From contig JAGIAZ010000009.1 in assembly GCA_017744605.1 (NCBI GenBank), positions 33,436 through 97,435 on the forward strand: a DNA stretch of 64,000 nucleotides. Reading direction: 5' to 3'. How positions within the stretch are numbered: position 1 is the stretch's first letter; every line of letters begins with the position of its first letter. The notes beneath the pieces are model-generated. The model did no database searches. It was not told the DNA's origin and was given only the letters and a program-made list of their open reading frames with translations. Positions 1 through 9,702 of this stretch are shown in pieces. The translations under genes were made by a program, and so were the position numbers. The stretch comes from Sphingobium sp. (GTDB lineage Bacteria; Pseudomonadota; Alphaproteobacteria; Sphingomonadales; Sphingomonadaceae).

Positions 1-1
1 C

Positions 2-1111
<1,110 letters not shown>

Positions 1112-1129
1112 GACGGCGCGGGGAGAGTC

Positions 1130-1783
1130 ATGTTCGACTTTTCCGCCGTTTTCACCGGTTCGGGTCTCGTCCAGCTCGGACAGATCGTCGTCGGCGATCT
1201 CACCATGGCCGGCGACAATGTCGTCATCATGGGCTCGCTCGCCTCCGGCCTGCCGGAGAAGGACCGCAAGAAGGTGCTGCTGATCGGCGTCAGCCTGGCG
1301 CTGGTCTTCCTCATCGGTTTCGCGCTGCTGGCGACGCAGCTGCTCAAGATCACCGGCCTCGTCTTCGCGGGCGGTCTCCTGCTGCTGTGGGTCGGCTACA
1401 ACATGTACCGTGAGCTGCGGCACCAGCCGGTCGTGATCGCCGACGATCCCGATACGCCGCATGTCGAGGGGCCCAAGGCGACCAAGACCTTCATGCAGGC
1501 GGCGATCCAGATCACCCTTGCCGACCTGTCGATGAGCCTCGACAATGTGCTGCTGGTCGCCTCGATCGCGCGCGAGAATCCCGCCTTGTTGTTCATTGGC
1601 CTCAGCTTCTCGGTGCTGCTCATGGGTTTCGCGGCCAACTACGTGGCCAGGCTCATCCAGCGCTATCACTGGATCGGGTGGATCGGCCTGGCCGTGATTC
1701 TCTATGTCGCTTCTTCGATGATCTATGAGGGCTGGATGGGCGGCGACCATGTTCTGGGCTTGCGCACGCTCGTTCATGTGTAG
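1130..1783 (+). CDS. TerC family integral membrane protein (first of tandem pair)
   Basis: A 217-residue polytopic inner-membrane protein with the family's paired acidic motifs: AGDNVVIM near residue 27 and SLDNVLLVA near 137. About seven hydrophobic segments are visible, separated by a charged cytoplasmic loop around residues 90-120. TerC-family members are linked to metal (chiefly manganese) export or metal loading of exported enzymes and to tellurite resistance; the substrate here is not shown by sequence. It starts 18 bases after rho and is followed by a second, clearly homologous TerC gene on the same strand, so it looks like an old tandem duplication. Confidence 0.88.
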   Translation: MFDFSAVFTGSGLVQLGQIVVGDLTMAGDNVVIMGSLASGLPEKDRKKVLLIGVSLALVFLIGFALLATQLLKITGLVFAGGLLLLWVGYNMYRELRHQPVVIADDPDTPHVEGPKATKTFMQAAIQITLADLSMSLDNVLLVASIARENPALLFIGLSFSVLLMGFAANYVARLIQRYHWIGWIGLAVILYVASSMIYEGWMGGDHVLGLRTLVHV

Positions 1784-1869
1784 AAGGTGATCGGCGACTG
1801 GGATTCGCGCTGGAGCGCGGCCGCGCCGGGGGAAGGCGCGGGCTGGCGATTCGGCGAACGGAGCTTTTT

Positions 1870-2514
1870 GTGGACTTTTCGACTTTGATCGACCCATCGG
1901 CGCTGCAAGCGCTGTTCGAGATCCTGCTCATCGATATCGTCCTGGCCGGTGACAATGCCATTGTCGTGGGCGCACTCGCGGCGGGCCTGCCGGTCGATCA
2001 GCGACGCAAGGTCATCCTGATCGGCGTCGCTGCGGCGCTCGTCCTGCGCGTCGCCTTCGCCCTCGCCGTCAGCCAGCTCATGGGCATTGTCGGCCTCATC
2101 CTCGCGGGCGGCCTGCTGCTGCTGTGGGTGGCCTGGCGCATGTATCGCGAGCTGCGTCATCAGGGGCAGAGCGCGGGATCGCCGGAGATTCATGGCGACG
2201 AGAATACGGGTCTCAAACCCGCCAAGAGCTTCATGAGCGCGGCGATCGGCGTTGCGGTGGCGGACGTTTCCATGAGTCTGGACAATGTCCTTGCGGTTGC
2301 CGGCGCCGCGCGCGAGCATCCCTATGTGCTTGTTTTCGGGCTTATCCTTTCGATCATCCTGATGGGCGTCGCTTCGAACTTCATCGCCAAATATATCGAG
2401 CGTTATCGCTGGATTGCCTGGGTCGGCATCATCGTCATCCTGTGGGTGGCGGTGAAGATGATCTATGACGGTGTCGTCCATCCCGATGTCGGGGTTCTTC
2501 AGCTGCTGACATGA
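1870..2514 (+). CDS. TerC family integral membrane protein (second of tandem pair)
   Basis: A 214-residue membrane protein with the same architecture as its upstream neighbour: LAGDNAIVVG near residue 25 and SMSLDNVLAVAG near 135, and a near-identical closing block ending in KMIYDG. The start is a GTG at 1870, giving a product beginning (M)DFSTLIDPSALQ. The Shine-Dalgarno is weak. The 86-base gap from the first copy shows no convincing yybP-ykoY manganese riboswitch. Role as for TerC proteins, probably transport of a divalent metal; the specific substrate is unknown. Confidence 0.88.
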   Translation: MDFSTLIDPSALQALFEILLIDIVLAGDNAIVVGALAAGLPVDQRRKVILIGVAAALVLRVAFALAVSQLMGIVGLILAGGLLLLWVAWRMYRELRHQGQSAGSPEIHGDENTGLKPAKSFMSAAIGVAVADVSMSLDNVLAVAGAAREHPYVLVFGLILSIILMGVASNFIAKYIERYRWIAWVGIIVILWVAVKMIYDGVVHPDVGVLQLLT

Positions 2515-2602
2515 AGCGCCGCCTCGGGTTGATCGAAGCAATTGATCCTGGGCGCATCTCGGCCTAGCCTCCCATGGTCGCAGTTCGGGAGGGGACAGGC
2601 TC

Positions 2603-2854
2603 ATGAAATTCAACGTCGATGTCGAGTGCACGCCGGAAGAGGCGCGCGCCTTTCTGGGTTTGCCGGACCTGAAGCCGGTCCACGACATGTATATTCAGGC
2701 CGTCATGGACACGATGAGCGGGCAGGCCAATCTCGAGCAGATGGAGCGCATGTTTCGCGGTCTCTCGCCGCTCGGTGACGCGGGCATGAAGATGTTCTCG
2801 AATCTCATGGACATTGGTCTGGGCGCGACCGGCGCAGGCAAGAAGGAAGGCTGA
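2603..2854 (+). CDS. Small conserved protein, DUF6489-like
   Basis: An 83-residue protein beginning MKFNVDVECTPEEARAFLGL, with no signal peptide or membrane segment. It looks like the small DUF6489 family found mainly in Sphingomonadales and relatives; I recognise the N-terminal pattern (beta strand, then TPEEAR, then a helix with the LPDL turn) but no function is known. The C-terminal half is helical and methionine-rich (MERMFRGL, GMKMFSNLMD). A GGGAGGGGACAGGCTC stretch just upstream supplies the ribosome binding site. It ends 12 bases before mnmE and is probably co-transcribed with it. Confidence 0.75.
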   Translation: MKFNVDVECTPEEARAFLGLPDLKPVHDMYIQAVMDTMSGQANLEQMERMFRGLSPLGDAGMKMFSNLMDIGLGATGAGKKEG

Positions 2855-2866
2855 CGGCGGCATCAC

Positions 2867-4183
2867 GTGGGTTCGACCGATACCATCTTCGCGCTGTCGA
2901 GCGGCGCGCCGCCCGCTGCGATCGGGGTGATCCGGATTTCGGGACCGCGCGCGCTGGAAGCCGCTGGGGCCGTGACCACCGCACCCATGCCCGAGCCGCG
3001 CCAGGCCCGCTTCCGCCGCATCGTCGATCCCGAGACGCGCGAAGTGCTCGACGAATGTGTGCTGGTCTGGTTTCCGGCGGCGGCGAGCGAAACCGGCGAG
3101 GATACCGTCGAGCTGCAAGGTCATGGCTCGCGAGCAGCCATTCGCGCCATCGAGGCGGCGCTTGGCCGCTTGCCGGCTGTGCGTCTCGCCGAGCCGGGCG
3201 AGTTCACGCGTCGTGCCTTCCTCAATGGCAAGACCGATCTCGCGAAGATCGAAGGCCTGGCGGACCTCATCCACGCCGAAACCGCGCAGCAGCGGCGCGC
3301 CGCCATGGCCATGATGGGCGGCGCGCTATCGCGCAAGATCGCCCTTTGGTCTCAAAGGCTGATGTCCGTTTCGGCGCGCGTCGAGGCCGTACTGAATTTT
3401 TCTGACGAAGGCGATGTCGACGAGGCGGTCGTGCGTGCGGGTGTCACCGGGGAGATCGGCACCGTGGCGGCCGAGCTTGCCGCCGAGCTGGCCAAGCCCG
3501 GTGCCGAGCGCCTGAGGGACGGTGTTCGCGTGGTGATTGCCGGTCCCCCCAATGCCGGCAAATCGACGTTGCTCAATGCATTGGCCGGCCGCGATGCGGC
3601 AATCGTGTCGCCGATCGCTGGCACGACGCGCGATGTGATCGAAGTGCCGGTCGCACTTGGTGGCGTTCCGTTTCTTCTGGCCGACACGGCGGGGCTCCGC
3701 GAACCGGGTGGCGACGAGATCGAGGCGATCGGGATGGACCGCGCCCATGCGATGCTGGCGGCGGCCGATATCGTTCTCTGGCTCGGCCATGGCGAAGAGC
3801 TGCCCTATGTGCCTGGTGCGCTCATGATGGTGCATGCCAAGGCCGATCTGGGTGCCAGGCCGGTCGATAGTGGTCCTTTCGCAATGGCGGCGCTGCCCGT
3901 CTCGGCAGTGACGGGCGAGGGGATGGATGCGCTGGTGGCGGCGCTTCTTGCGGCGACCGAACGATTGCTGCCGCAACCCGGCGACTATGCGCTGTCGGTC
4001 CGGCAACGTCGGGCGATGGAGCGCGCGCGGGATGCACTTGTCGAAGGCGCGAAGCAGACCGACGATATATTGATCGCCGAATCCGTGCGGGCAGCGCTGG
4101 CCGCGCTCGACGAGATCACGGGCCGGGCGACCACGGAAGCGGTCCTCGACGAACTCTTCTCCGGCTTCTGTATCGGAAAATAG
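2867..4183 (+). CDS. mnmE: tRNA uridine-5-carboxymethylaminomethyl(34) GTPase MnmE
   Basis: MnmE (TrmE) acts with MnmG to modify the wobble uridine U34 of tRNAs decoding two-family-box codons. The 438-residue product has an N-terminal formyl-THF-binding domain (TIFALSSG, AIGVIRISG), a helical domain, and an inserted GTPase domain with G1 GPPNAGKSTLLN near residue 225, the AGTTRD switch and the DTAG motif. It ends in the catalytic CIGK tail. GTG at 2867 is the likely start. Its partner mnmG follows 65 bases downstream, with a parS site between them. Confidence 0.97.
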   Translation: MGSTDTIFALSSGAPPAAIGVIRISGPRALEAAGAVTTAPMPEPRQARFRRIVDPETREVLDECVLVWFPAAASETGEDTVELQGHGSRAAIRAIEAALGRLPAVRLAEPGEFTRRAFLNGKTDLAKIEGLADLIHAETAQQRRAAMAMMGGALSRKIALWSQRLMSVSARVEAVLNFSDEGDVDEAVVRAGVTGEIGTVAAELAAELAKPGAERLRDGVRVVIAGPPNAGKSTLLNALAGRDAAIVSPIAGTTRDVIEVPVALGGVPFLLADTAGLREPGGDEIEAIGMDRAHAMLAAADIVLWLGHGEELPYVPGALMMVHAKADLGARPVDSGPFAMAALPVSAVTGEGMDALVAALLAATERLLPQPGDYALSVRQRRAMERARDALVEGAKQTDDILIAESVRAALAALDEITGRATTEAVLDELFSGFCIGK

Positions 4184-4187
4184 CAGC

Positions 4188-4203
4188 TGTTCCACGTGGA
4201 ACA
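4188..4203. other. parS site 1 (ParB-binding palindrome), mnmE-mnmG intergenic
   Basis: Perfect 16-bp palindrome TGTTCCACGTGGAACA. It has the CACGTG core and the flanks of the bacterial chromosomal parS consensus, with TTC/GAA arms as in pseudomonad-type sites. It is in the 65-base gap between mnmE and mnmG, 3.4 kb upstream of parB. Confidence 0.9.
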
Positions 4204-4248
4204 GGCCCGCGCTTTGACCGAATCCCCCGAACAGGCTAGGGGCCCGCC

Positions 4249-6105
4249 ATGGACGGGTTCGATGTCATCATTGTCGGCGGCGGACATGCCGGGACCGAGG
4301 CGGCTGCGGCCGCGGCACGGCGCGGTGCGCGGGTTGCGCTGGTCACCGCCGATGCCGCCCGGATCGGCGAGATGAGCTGCAATCCCAGCATCGGTGGTCT
4401 CGGCAAGGGGCATCTGGTGCGGGAGGTCGATGCGCTCGATGGGATTATGGGCCGCGCCGCCGATGCCGCTGCCATTCACCGCCGCATGCTCAACGCCAGC
4501 AAGGGCGCGGCCGTTCGGGGGCCTCGCATCCAGGCCGACCGCAAACTCTATCGCAATGCCGTGCAGGCGCTTCTCAACGCGCATGACGGCTTGACGGTGA
4601 TCGCGGGCGAAGCTGTCGCGCTCGTTCGCGATGGTGATGCTCTCGCGGGTATCCGGCTGGCTGACGGCGCGATCATTTCGGGCAGGGCGGTCGTGCTCAC
4701 GACGGGGACGTTCCTGGGCGGCATCCTGTTTCGCGGCCGTGAACGCCTCGAGGGTGGCAGGATTGGCGAACATGCCGCGATCGAACTGGCGCATCAGCTC
4801 CGCGAGCTGGACCTCCCCATGGGTCGCCTCAAGACCGGCACGCCGCCCCGGCTCGATGGGCGCACCATCGATTGGGCGCGCCTCGATGCACAGCCCTCGG
4901 ATCGCAAAGCCTGGGGCATGTCCTTCCTCTCCGGTCTCGGCGATCTCGCCTTGCCCCAACTGGCATGCGCGATCACCCGCACCAACGTCGATACGCACCA
5001 GGTCATTCGCGACAATCTTGCCGATTCGCCGCTTTTCTCCGGTGCGATCGAGGGACGGGGACCGCGCTATTGCCCGTCCATCGAGGATAAGATTCACCGC
5101 TTCGGCGACCGGGATGGCCATCAGATCTTCCTGGAGCCGGAAGGTCTGGACACGGCGTTGGTCTATCCCAATGGCCTCAGCACGTCGCTGTCCGCTGAAG
5201 CGCAGCGCGCGATGCTGCGGACGATGCAGGGACTCGAGCGAGTGACGATGTCCGTTGCCGGCTATGCTGTCGAATATGATCACATCGATCCGCGCGCGCT
5301 GGCGATGACGCTCGAACTCAAGGCGATGCCGGGATTATTCCTCGCCGGCCAGATCAACGGGACGACGGGCTATGAGGAAGCGGCGGCGCAGGGATTGGTC
5401 GCGGGGGCCAATGCTGCGGCGCGCGCGCTCGATCTCGAACCGCTGCGCCTCGATCGCGCGGAAAGCTATATCGCTGTGATGATCGACGATCTCGTTCTCC
5501 AGGGCATTGCGGAGCCATATCGGATGCTGACGGCGCGGGCGGAATTCCGCCTGCGCTTGCGGGCCGACAATGCGGCGACTCGGCTCACGCCGACTGGAAT
5601 GGCGCTTGGGCTGGTCGGGGCGGAGCGGCAGCTCTGGTGGCGCCGGCGAACCGAAAGAGCGGAAGCACTTACGGCGGGCCTCGGGGAGATTCGCACCCCG
5701 GCCGAGATGATCGCTTTGGGCGCCGACCTCCGCGATGACGGCATGCGCCGGAGCCTGGCCGAATGGGCGCGCTTTCCGGATGTTTCACGTGAAACATTGG
5801 CAATGGCGTCGCCGGCCATCGCCGATTGCGAGGATGAAGCGCTGGTCGACGAGTTGCTGCAGGATGCCGTCTATGCGCCCTATGTCGAGCGACAGGCCGC
5901 GGAGGTTCGCGCGCTTCGCGCCAATGAGGCGATTTCGCTGCCGGCGGACCTGCATTATGCCGGCATTGGTGGGTTGAGCGCCGAAATGATCGAGCGGCTG
6001 ACGCGCGCGCGCCCCGCCACGCTCGGGGCAGCGGCGCGGCTCCAGGGAATCACGCCGGCGGCCTTGGCGGCGCTGCTGGTCGCGGTGCGGCAGCGGGCGG
6101 CGTGA
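4249..6105 (+). CDS. mnmG: tRNA uridine-5-carboxymethylaminomethyl(34) synthesis FAD enzyme MnmG
   Basis: MnmG (GidA) is the FAD-binding partner of MnmE in wobble-uridine modification. The 618-residue protein starts [19 protein letters not shown], the FAD dinucleotide-binding motif, and contains the family motifs [15 protein letters not shown] near residue 83 and [15 protein letters not shown] near 195. The C-terminal helical domain that contacts tRNA and MnmE is present, so the length is normal. A canonical parS site lies inside the gene at 5781-5796 and is translated as VSRET. The stop overlaps the start of rsmG. Confidence 0.97.
   Translation: MDGFDVIIVGGGHAGTEAAAAAARRGARVALVTADAARIGEMSCNPSIGGLGKGHLVREVDALDGIMGRAADAAAIHRRMLNASKGAAVRGPRIQADRKLYRNAVQALLNAHDGLTVIAGEAVALVRDGDALAGIRLADGAIISGRAVVLTTGTFLGGILFRGRERLEGGRIGEHAAIELAHQLRELDLPMGRLKTGTPPRLDGRTIDWARLDAQPSDRKAWGMSFLSGLGDLALPQLACAITRTNVDTHQVIRDNLADSPLFSGAIEGRGPRYCPSIEDKIHRFGDRDGHQIFLEPEGLDTALVYPNGLSTSLSAEAQRAMLRTMQGLERVTMSVAGYAVEYDHIDPRALAMTLELKAMPGLFLAGQINGTTGYEEAAAQGLVAGANAAARALDLEPLRLDRAESYIAVMIDDLVLQGIAEPYRMLTARAEFRLRLRADNAATRLTPTGMALGLVGAERQLWWRRRTERAEALTAGLGEIRTPAEMIALGADLRDDGMRRSLAEWARFPDVSRETLAMASPAIADCEDEALVDELLQDAVYAPYVERQAAEVRALRANEAISLPADLHYAGIGGLSAEMIERLTRARPATLGAAARLQGITPAALAALLVAVRQRAA
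5781..5796. other. parS site 2 (canonical), inside mnmG
   Basis: Perfect 16-bp palindrome TGTTTCACGTGAAACA, identical to the canonical parS. It lies inside the mnmG reading frame, where it encodes the peptide VSRET. Confidence 0.93.
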
Positions 6106-6803
6106 TGACCGAGGAAGAGGCGCAAGCCTGGCTGGACAGTCGCGGCTGGTGGCAGGGGGAGGTGGGCGAGCGTTTGCGCGCCTATGCCATGCTCTTGCTC
6201 GAAGAGGCCGATCGCCAGAATCTCATCTCCGCCGCGAGCCGCCACCAGCTATGGGCCCGGCATATCGTCGATTCCGCCCAACTCCTCCCTATGGCCCAAG
6301 GCGCCGATGGGCTTTGGGTCGATCTCGGCACGGGGGCGGGCCTGCCCGGCATCGTCATTGCCTGCTTGAGACAGGCGCCGATTCTCATGATCGAAGCGCG
6401 GCCCTTGCGCGTCGCCTTTCTCCAGCGCTGCATCGATACGCTCGGTCTCGTCCACGCTCAGGTTCGCGGCGATAAGGTCGAGCGGGTCGAACTGGACCAG
6501 CCAGCCGCCATAATCTCGGCCCGGGCTTTCGCGCCGATGGATCGATTGCTCGCTTCCGCTGCACATTTCACAGATTCATCCACAATTTGGTTGTTGCCCA
6601 AGGGGCGGAATGCGCAGAACGAACTGGAAATTGCGCAGCGTGACTGGCAAGCTGCGTTCCACGTGGAACAGAGCATCACCGATCCGGAGAGTGCGATCGT
6701 CACGCTGACGGCCCTTTCGAGCAAAAAGGCGTCCGTCATGGCGCCGAAACGCAAGAAGTCGGGAGCCCAGCGCCGCGCCACGTGGAAAGCGAATCACAGA
6801 TGA
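6105..6803 (+). CDS. rsmG: 16S rRNA (guanine(527)-N(7))-methyltransferase RsmG
   Basis: RsmG (GidB) methylates N7 of G527 in 16S rRNA. The product is about 232 residues with the SAM-binding motif WVDLGTGAGLPGIV near residue 68, the acidic IEARPLR at the end of the second strand, and ISARAFAPMDRLL. The C-terminus carries a very basic extension (KRKKSGAQRRATWK) that could help RNA binding. ATG at 6105 overlaps the mnmG stop by one base; a GTG one codon earlier is an alternative. A parS-like palindrome lies within the gene at 6655-6670, and the stop overlaps the probable parA start. Confidence 0.95.
   Translation: MTEEEAQAWLDSRGWWQGEVGERLRAYAMLLLEEADRQNLISAASRHQLWARHIVDSAQLLPMAQGADGLWVDLGTGAGLPGIVIACLRQAPILMIEARPLRVAFLQRCIDTLGLVHAQVRGDKVERVELDQPAAIISARAFAPMDRLLASAAHFTDSSTIWLLPKGRNAQNELEIAQRDWQAAFHVEQSITDPESAIVTLTALSSKKASVMAPKRKKSGAQRRATWKANHR
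6655..6670. other. parS site 3, inside rsmG
   Basis: CGTTCCACGTGGAACA matches the site at 4188 at 15 of 16 positions and contains a perfect 14-bp palindrome (6656-6669). It is read in the rsmG frame as FHVEQ. It is 0.13 kb upstream of parA. Confidence 0.85.
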
Positions 6804-7585
6804 TCAGCATTGCCATTGCAAATCAGAAGGGCGGCGTGGGGAAGACCACCACGGCGATCAATCTCGCGACGGCACTGGCCGCCACGGGCCATCGCACGCT
6901 GCTGATCGACCTCGATCCCCAGGGCAACGCGTCCACGGGCCTGGGCGTGACGCAGCGCGACCGCAATTTCTCCAGCTATCACCTGCTGATCGGCGATTGT
7001 GCGCTGGACGAGGCCGTGATCCACACGCAAGTGCCGGGCCTCGATCTGATCGCCGCGACGCAGGATCTCTCCGGCGCCGAGATCGAGCTGATCGAAATCG
7101 AGCAGCGCACCCATAGGCTGGTCAATGCGCTGAGCCACGCGCCCCAAGGCCGCTGGGATGTCTGCCTGGTCGATTGCCCGCCGTCGCTGGGCCTGCTCAC
7201 CGTCAATGCGATGGTCGCGGTCGAGAAAGTGCTGGTTCCGCTCCAGTGCGAGTTCTTCGCGCTCGAGGGCCTGTCGCAGCTCCTGCAGACGATCGACCGC
7301 ATCCGTGGCCGCTTCAATCCGGACCTGTCGATCCTCGGCGTGGCGCTCACCATGTACGATCGGCGCAATCGCCTGACCGACCAGGTCGCCGACGACGTTC
7401 GCGCCTGCCTCGGCGATCTTGTCTTCCAGACCGTCATTCCCCGCAATGTCCGTCTGTCCGAGGCGCCGAGCCATGGTGTGCCGGCGCTGATCTACGATAT
7501 CCGTTGCCCGGGATCGGAGGCTTATATGGGCCTGGCGCGCGAGCTGCTTGCCCGGCTGCCGCGCAAGGAGGAGGTTGCCGCATGA
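6800..7585 (+). CDS. parA: Chromosome partitioning ATPase ParA
   Basis: ParA/Soj ATPase moves ParB-parS complexes during chromosome segregation. From the ATG at 6800 the protein is 261 residues and starts MISIAIANQKGGVGKTTTAI, which is the deviant Walker A motif. LLIDLDPQGN (Walker A') follows near residue 36 and CLVDCPPSLGLLTVNA (Walker B) near 120. A GTG at 6782 would add six residues, but the ATG gives the usual family N-terminus and a 4-base ATGA overlap with rsmG. The stop overlaps parB in the same way, which suggests translational coupling. Confidence 0.96.
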   Translation: MISIAIANQKGGVGKTTTAINLATALAATGHRTLLIDLDPQGNASTGLGVTQRDRNFSSYHLLIGDCALDEAVIHTQVPGLDLIAATQDLSGAEIELIEIEQRTHRLVNALSHAPQGRWDVCLVDCPPSLGLLTVNAMVAVEKVLVPLQCEFFALEGLSQLLQTIDRIRGRFNPDLSILGVALTMYDRRNRLTDQVADDVRACLGDLVFQTVIPRNVRLSEAPSHGVPALIYDIRCPGSEAYMGLARELLARLPRKEEVAA

Positions 7586-8517
7586 GCAATGACAGCGAAG
7601 CCGCCGTGAAGGCGAAGCGGCCCATGGGGCTCGGGCGCGGTCTCTCCGCATTGCTCGGCGAGGCGAGCAAGGATGTGCCCGTGCAAGGCGAACTGGCTGC
7701 GCAGGAGGCGCCATCCGGCGGCCAGAGGACTGTTCAACTTCTTGAAATCTCGCGTATCGCTCCGCATCCCGAGCAGCCGCGCCGCCATTTCGACGTGGCG
7801 GCGCTCGATGAGCTGGCGGAAAGCATCGCGACCCGGGGCGTCATTCAGCCGATCGTGGTCCGGCCGGCGGGCGTCGACATGTTCCAGATCGTGGCCGGCG
7901 AGCGGCGCTGGCGCGCGGCGCAGAAGGCGCAGCTTCACCGCATCCCGGCGATCGTGCGGGATTTCAGCGAATCCGAGACGTTGGAGATCGCGCTGGTCGA
8001 GAATATCCAGCGCGAGGACCTCAATCCGATCGAGGAGGCGCAGGCTTATAAGCGCCTGATCGATCAGTTCGGCCATAGCCAGGACGTGCTCGCCCGTATC
8101 GTCGGCAAGTCGCGCAGCCATGTCGCCAATCTGATGCGCCTGCTCGATCTGCCCGAGTCGGTGCAGGATCTCGTCATGACCGGCCGCCTCTCCATGGGCC
8201 ATGGCCGCGCGCTCATCGGCGTGCCCGGCTGTGCCTCGCTGGCCGAAGACATTGCGCGCAAGGGCCTTTCGGTGCGCGAGACCGAGCGGCTGGTCCGCAA
8301 GGCGCGCGCCTCGGTCAAGGGCGGCTCAAATGTCGGCGCGAGCGGCGGACTCGGGCGCGATCCCGACCTCGTTGCCATGGAAGAGCATCTCGCTGACCTG
8401 CTCGGTCTCAAGGTCGGCATCGTCCATGAGGCGGGCAAGGGCGCGCTGACGCTCCATTATTCGAATCTCGATCAGCTCGACATGATTTGCCAGCGTCTCA
8501 CCGGCGGCGGTATCTGA
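7582..8517 (+). CDS. parB: Chromosome partitioning protein ParB
   Basis: ParB is the CTP-dependent clamp that loads at parS and spreads along DNA. The 311-residue product starts MSNDSEAAVKAKRPMGLGRG; the LGRGLSALL segment is the ParA-stimulating N-terminus. The CTP-binding domain has GERRWRA at residues 106-112 and ENIQREDLNPIEEA near 138. A helix-turn-helix (VLARIVGKSRSHVANLMRLL) sits near 165-190, then a C-terminal dimerisation domain. The frame stays open upstream inside parA, but the ATG at 7582 overlapping the parA stop is clearly the start. Three parS sites lie 0.9-3.4 kb upstream. Confidence 0.97.
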   Translation: MSNDSEAAVKAKRPMGLGRGLSALLGEASKDVPVQGELAAQEAPSGGQRTVQLLEISRIAPHPEQPRRHFDVAALDELAESIATRGVIQPIVVRPAGVDMFQIVAGERRWRAAQKAQLHRIPAIVRDFSESETLEIALVENIQREDLNPIEEAQAYKRLIDQFGHSQDVLARIVGKSRSHVANLMRLLDLPESVQDLVMTGRLSMGHGRALIGVPGCASLAEDIARKGLSVRETERLVRKARASVKGGSNVGASGGLGRDPDLVAMEEHLADLLGLKVGIVHEAGKGALTLHYSNLDQLDMICQRLTGGGI

Positions 8518-8681
8518 ACGCTGCGCCAATCCTTCTTCATGCCGGCAACAAACTGAAAATGCAGGAGAAGGGGGCGAGGCGGTCAATATAGACCGGGGCG
8601 AGCGCGATCAGGGTCTCGCCGGTGCCGTCGTCGGCGCGATTGTCTCTCTGTCCGCTGCATCGGCGGCCCGGCCGATCGCCG

Positions 8682-9689
8682 TCAGGCGAGGCCGAGGCGG
8701 TAGAGGTCGTGAATATGCAGCAGGCCGACCGGCTTTTCCGGCGCCTCGGCATCCATCACGAACAGCGCCGTGATCTTGTTGGCCGTCATCATCGCGAAGG
8801 CGTCCTCGGCGATCGTGCCTTCGGGGATCGTCTTGGGATCGGCGGTCATCATCCCGCTGGCGGTGCTGGTCAGCAGCTGGTCGATCTTGCGGCGAAGGTC
8901 GCCGTCGGTGATGGTCCCCAGCAGTGCGCCGCGCTCATCGACGACGCCCGCGATGCCGAAGCTCTTCTCGGTCATGATCAGCAGCACCTCGCGCATCGGC
9001 ATGTCCGCCGCCACGAGCGGCAGTTCGCCGCTTGCATGCATGAGCGCATTGACCGGCTGCAGCCGCGATCCGATCGTGCCACCGGGATGCAGGACTTCGA
9101 GCTGCGCGCGGGTCACGCCGCGCGTGCGCATGACGGTCACGGCAAGGGCATCGCCCAGCGCCAGCATCAGCGTCGTCGAGGTGGTCGGTGAGACATTGGC
9201 CGGGCAGGCCTCGCGCACGCGCGGCAGGATGAGCCCCACGGTGGCGACCTGCATCATCGGCGAATGGCGCTGCGAGGTGATCCCGATGACCGGACAGCCG
9301 AGCGCGCGCGCATGGTGCATGATCGCGCTCAATTCGGCCGTCGCGCCGCTGTTCGACAAGGCGACGAGCACATCGCCCCGGGCGATCATGCCAAGGTCGC
9401 CATGAGCCGCTTCGGCGGGATGGACGAAGAAGGCGGGAAGGCCGGTCGAGGAGAAGGTCGCCGCGATCTTGTGGGCGATATGGCCGGATTTGCCCATGCC
9501 GCTCACGATCACGCGGCCTCTCGTGGCCAGCAGAATCTCGACGGCTTCGGGAAAATCGTCGCCCAGCTCGTGCGACAGCTGCGCGATGGCGCTCGCCTCG
9601 ATCTGGAGGACATTGCGGCCATGCTCCAGCATTGCCGCGCGGGCGATCTGGCGCTGGAGCTCCCGGGTCTGTTTCGGGTTTTCGAACAT
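8682..9689 (-). CDS. kdsD: KpsF/GutQ family arabinose-5-phosphate isomerase
   Basis: The reaction of the family is interconversion of D-ribulose 5-phosphate and D-arabinose 5-phosphate, the first step towards Kdo. The 335-residue protein has an N-terminal SIS domain with VIVSGMGKSGHIAHKI near residue 58, HPAEAAHGDLGM near 90 and LSNSGATAE near 110, then two C-terminal CBS domains (about 210-330). Length and domain order are standard. It follows a methyltransferase gene on the same strand with a 13-base gap. Its role in a lineage that is thought to use glycosphingolipids instead of typical LPS is open. Confidence 0.92.
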   Translation of the reverse strand: MFENPKQTRELQRQIARAAMLEHGRNVLQIEASAIAQLSHELGDDFPEAVEILLATRGRVIVSGMGKSGHIAHKIAATFSSTGLPAFFVHPAEAAHGDLGMIARGDVLVALSNSGATAELSAIMHHARALGCPVIGITSQRHSPMMQVATVGLILPRVREACPANVSPTTSTTLMLALGDALAVTVMRTRGVTRAQLEVLHPGGTIGSRLQPVNALMHASGELPLVAADMPMREVLLIMTEKSFGIAGVVDERGALLGTITDGDLRRKIDQLLTSTASGMMTADPKTIPEGTIAEDAFAMMTANKITALFVMDAEAPEKPVGLLHIHDLYRLGLA

Positions 9690-9702
9690 GCGCGGGCTGT
9701 CG

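Noticed and set aside
1784..1869. Possible yybP-ykoY manganese riboswitch before the second TerC gene
   Set aside because: The gap is only 86 bases and I could not find the conserved loops of the riboswitch.
6570..6585. DnaA-box-like TCATCCACAA inside rsmG and a TTGTGGAT near 53535
   Set aside because: Both are single, imperfect matches without clustering; no origin can be called from them.
8518..8681. Possible gene fragment in the parB-kdsD gap
   Set aside because: Minus-strand frames there show no family pattern and only a weak 6-bp hairpin (8659-8676) is visible.
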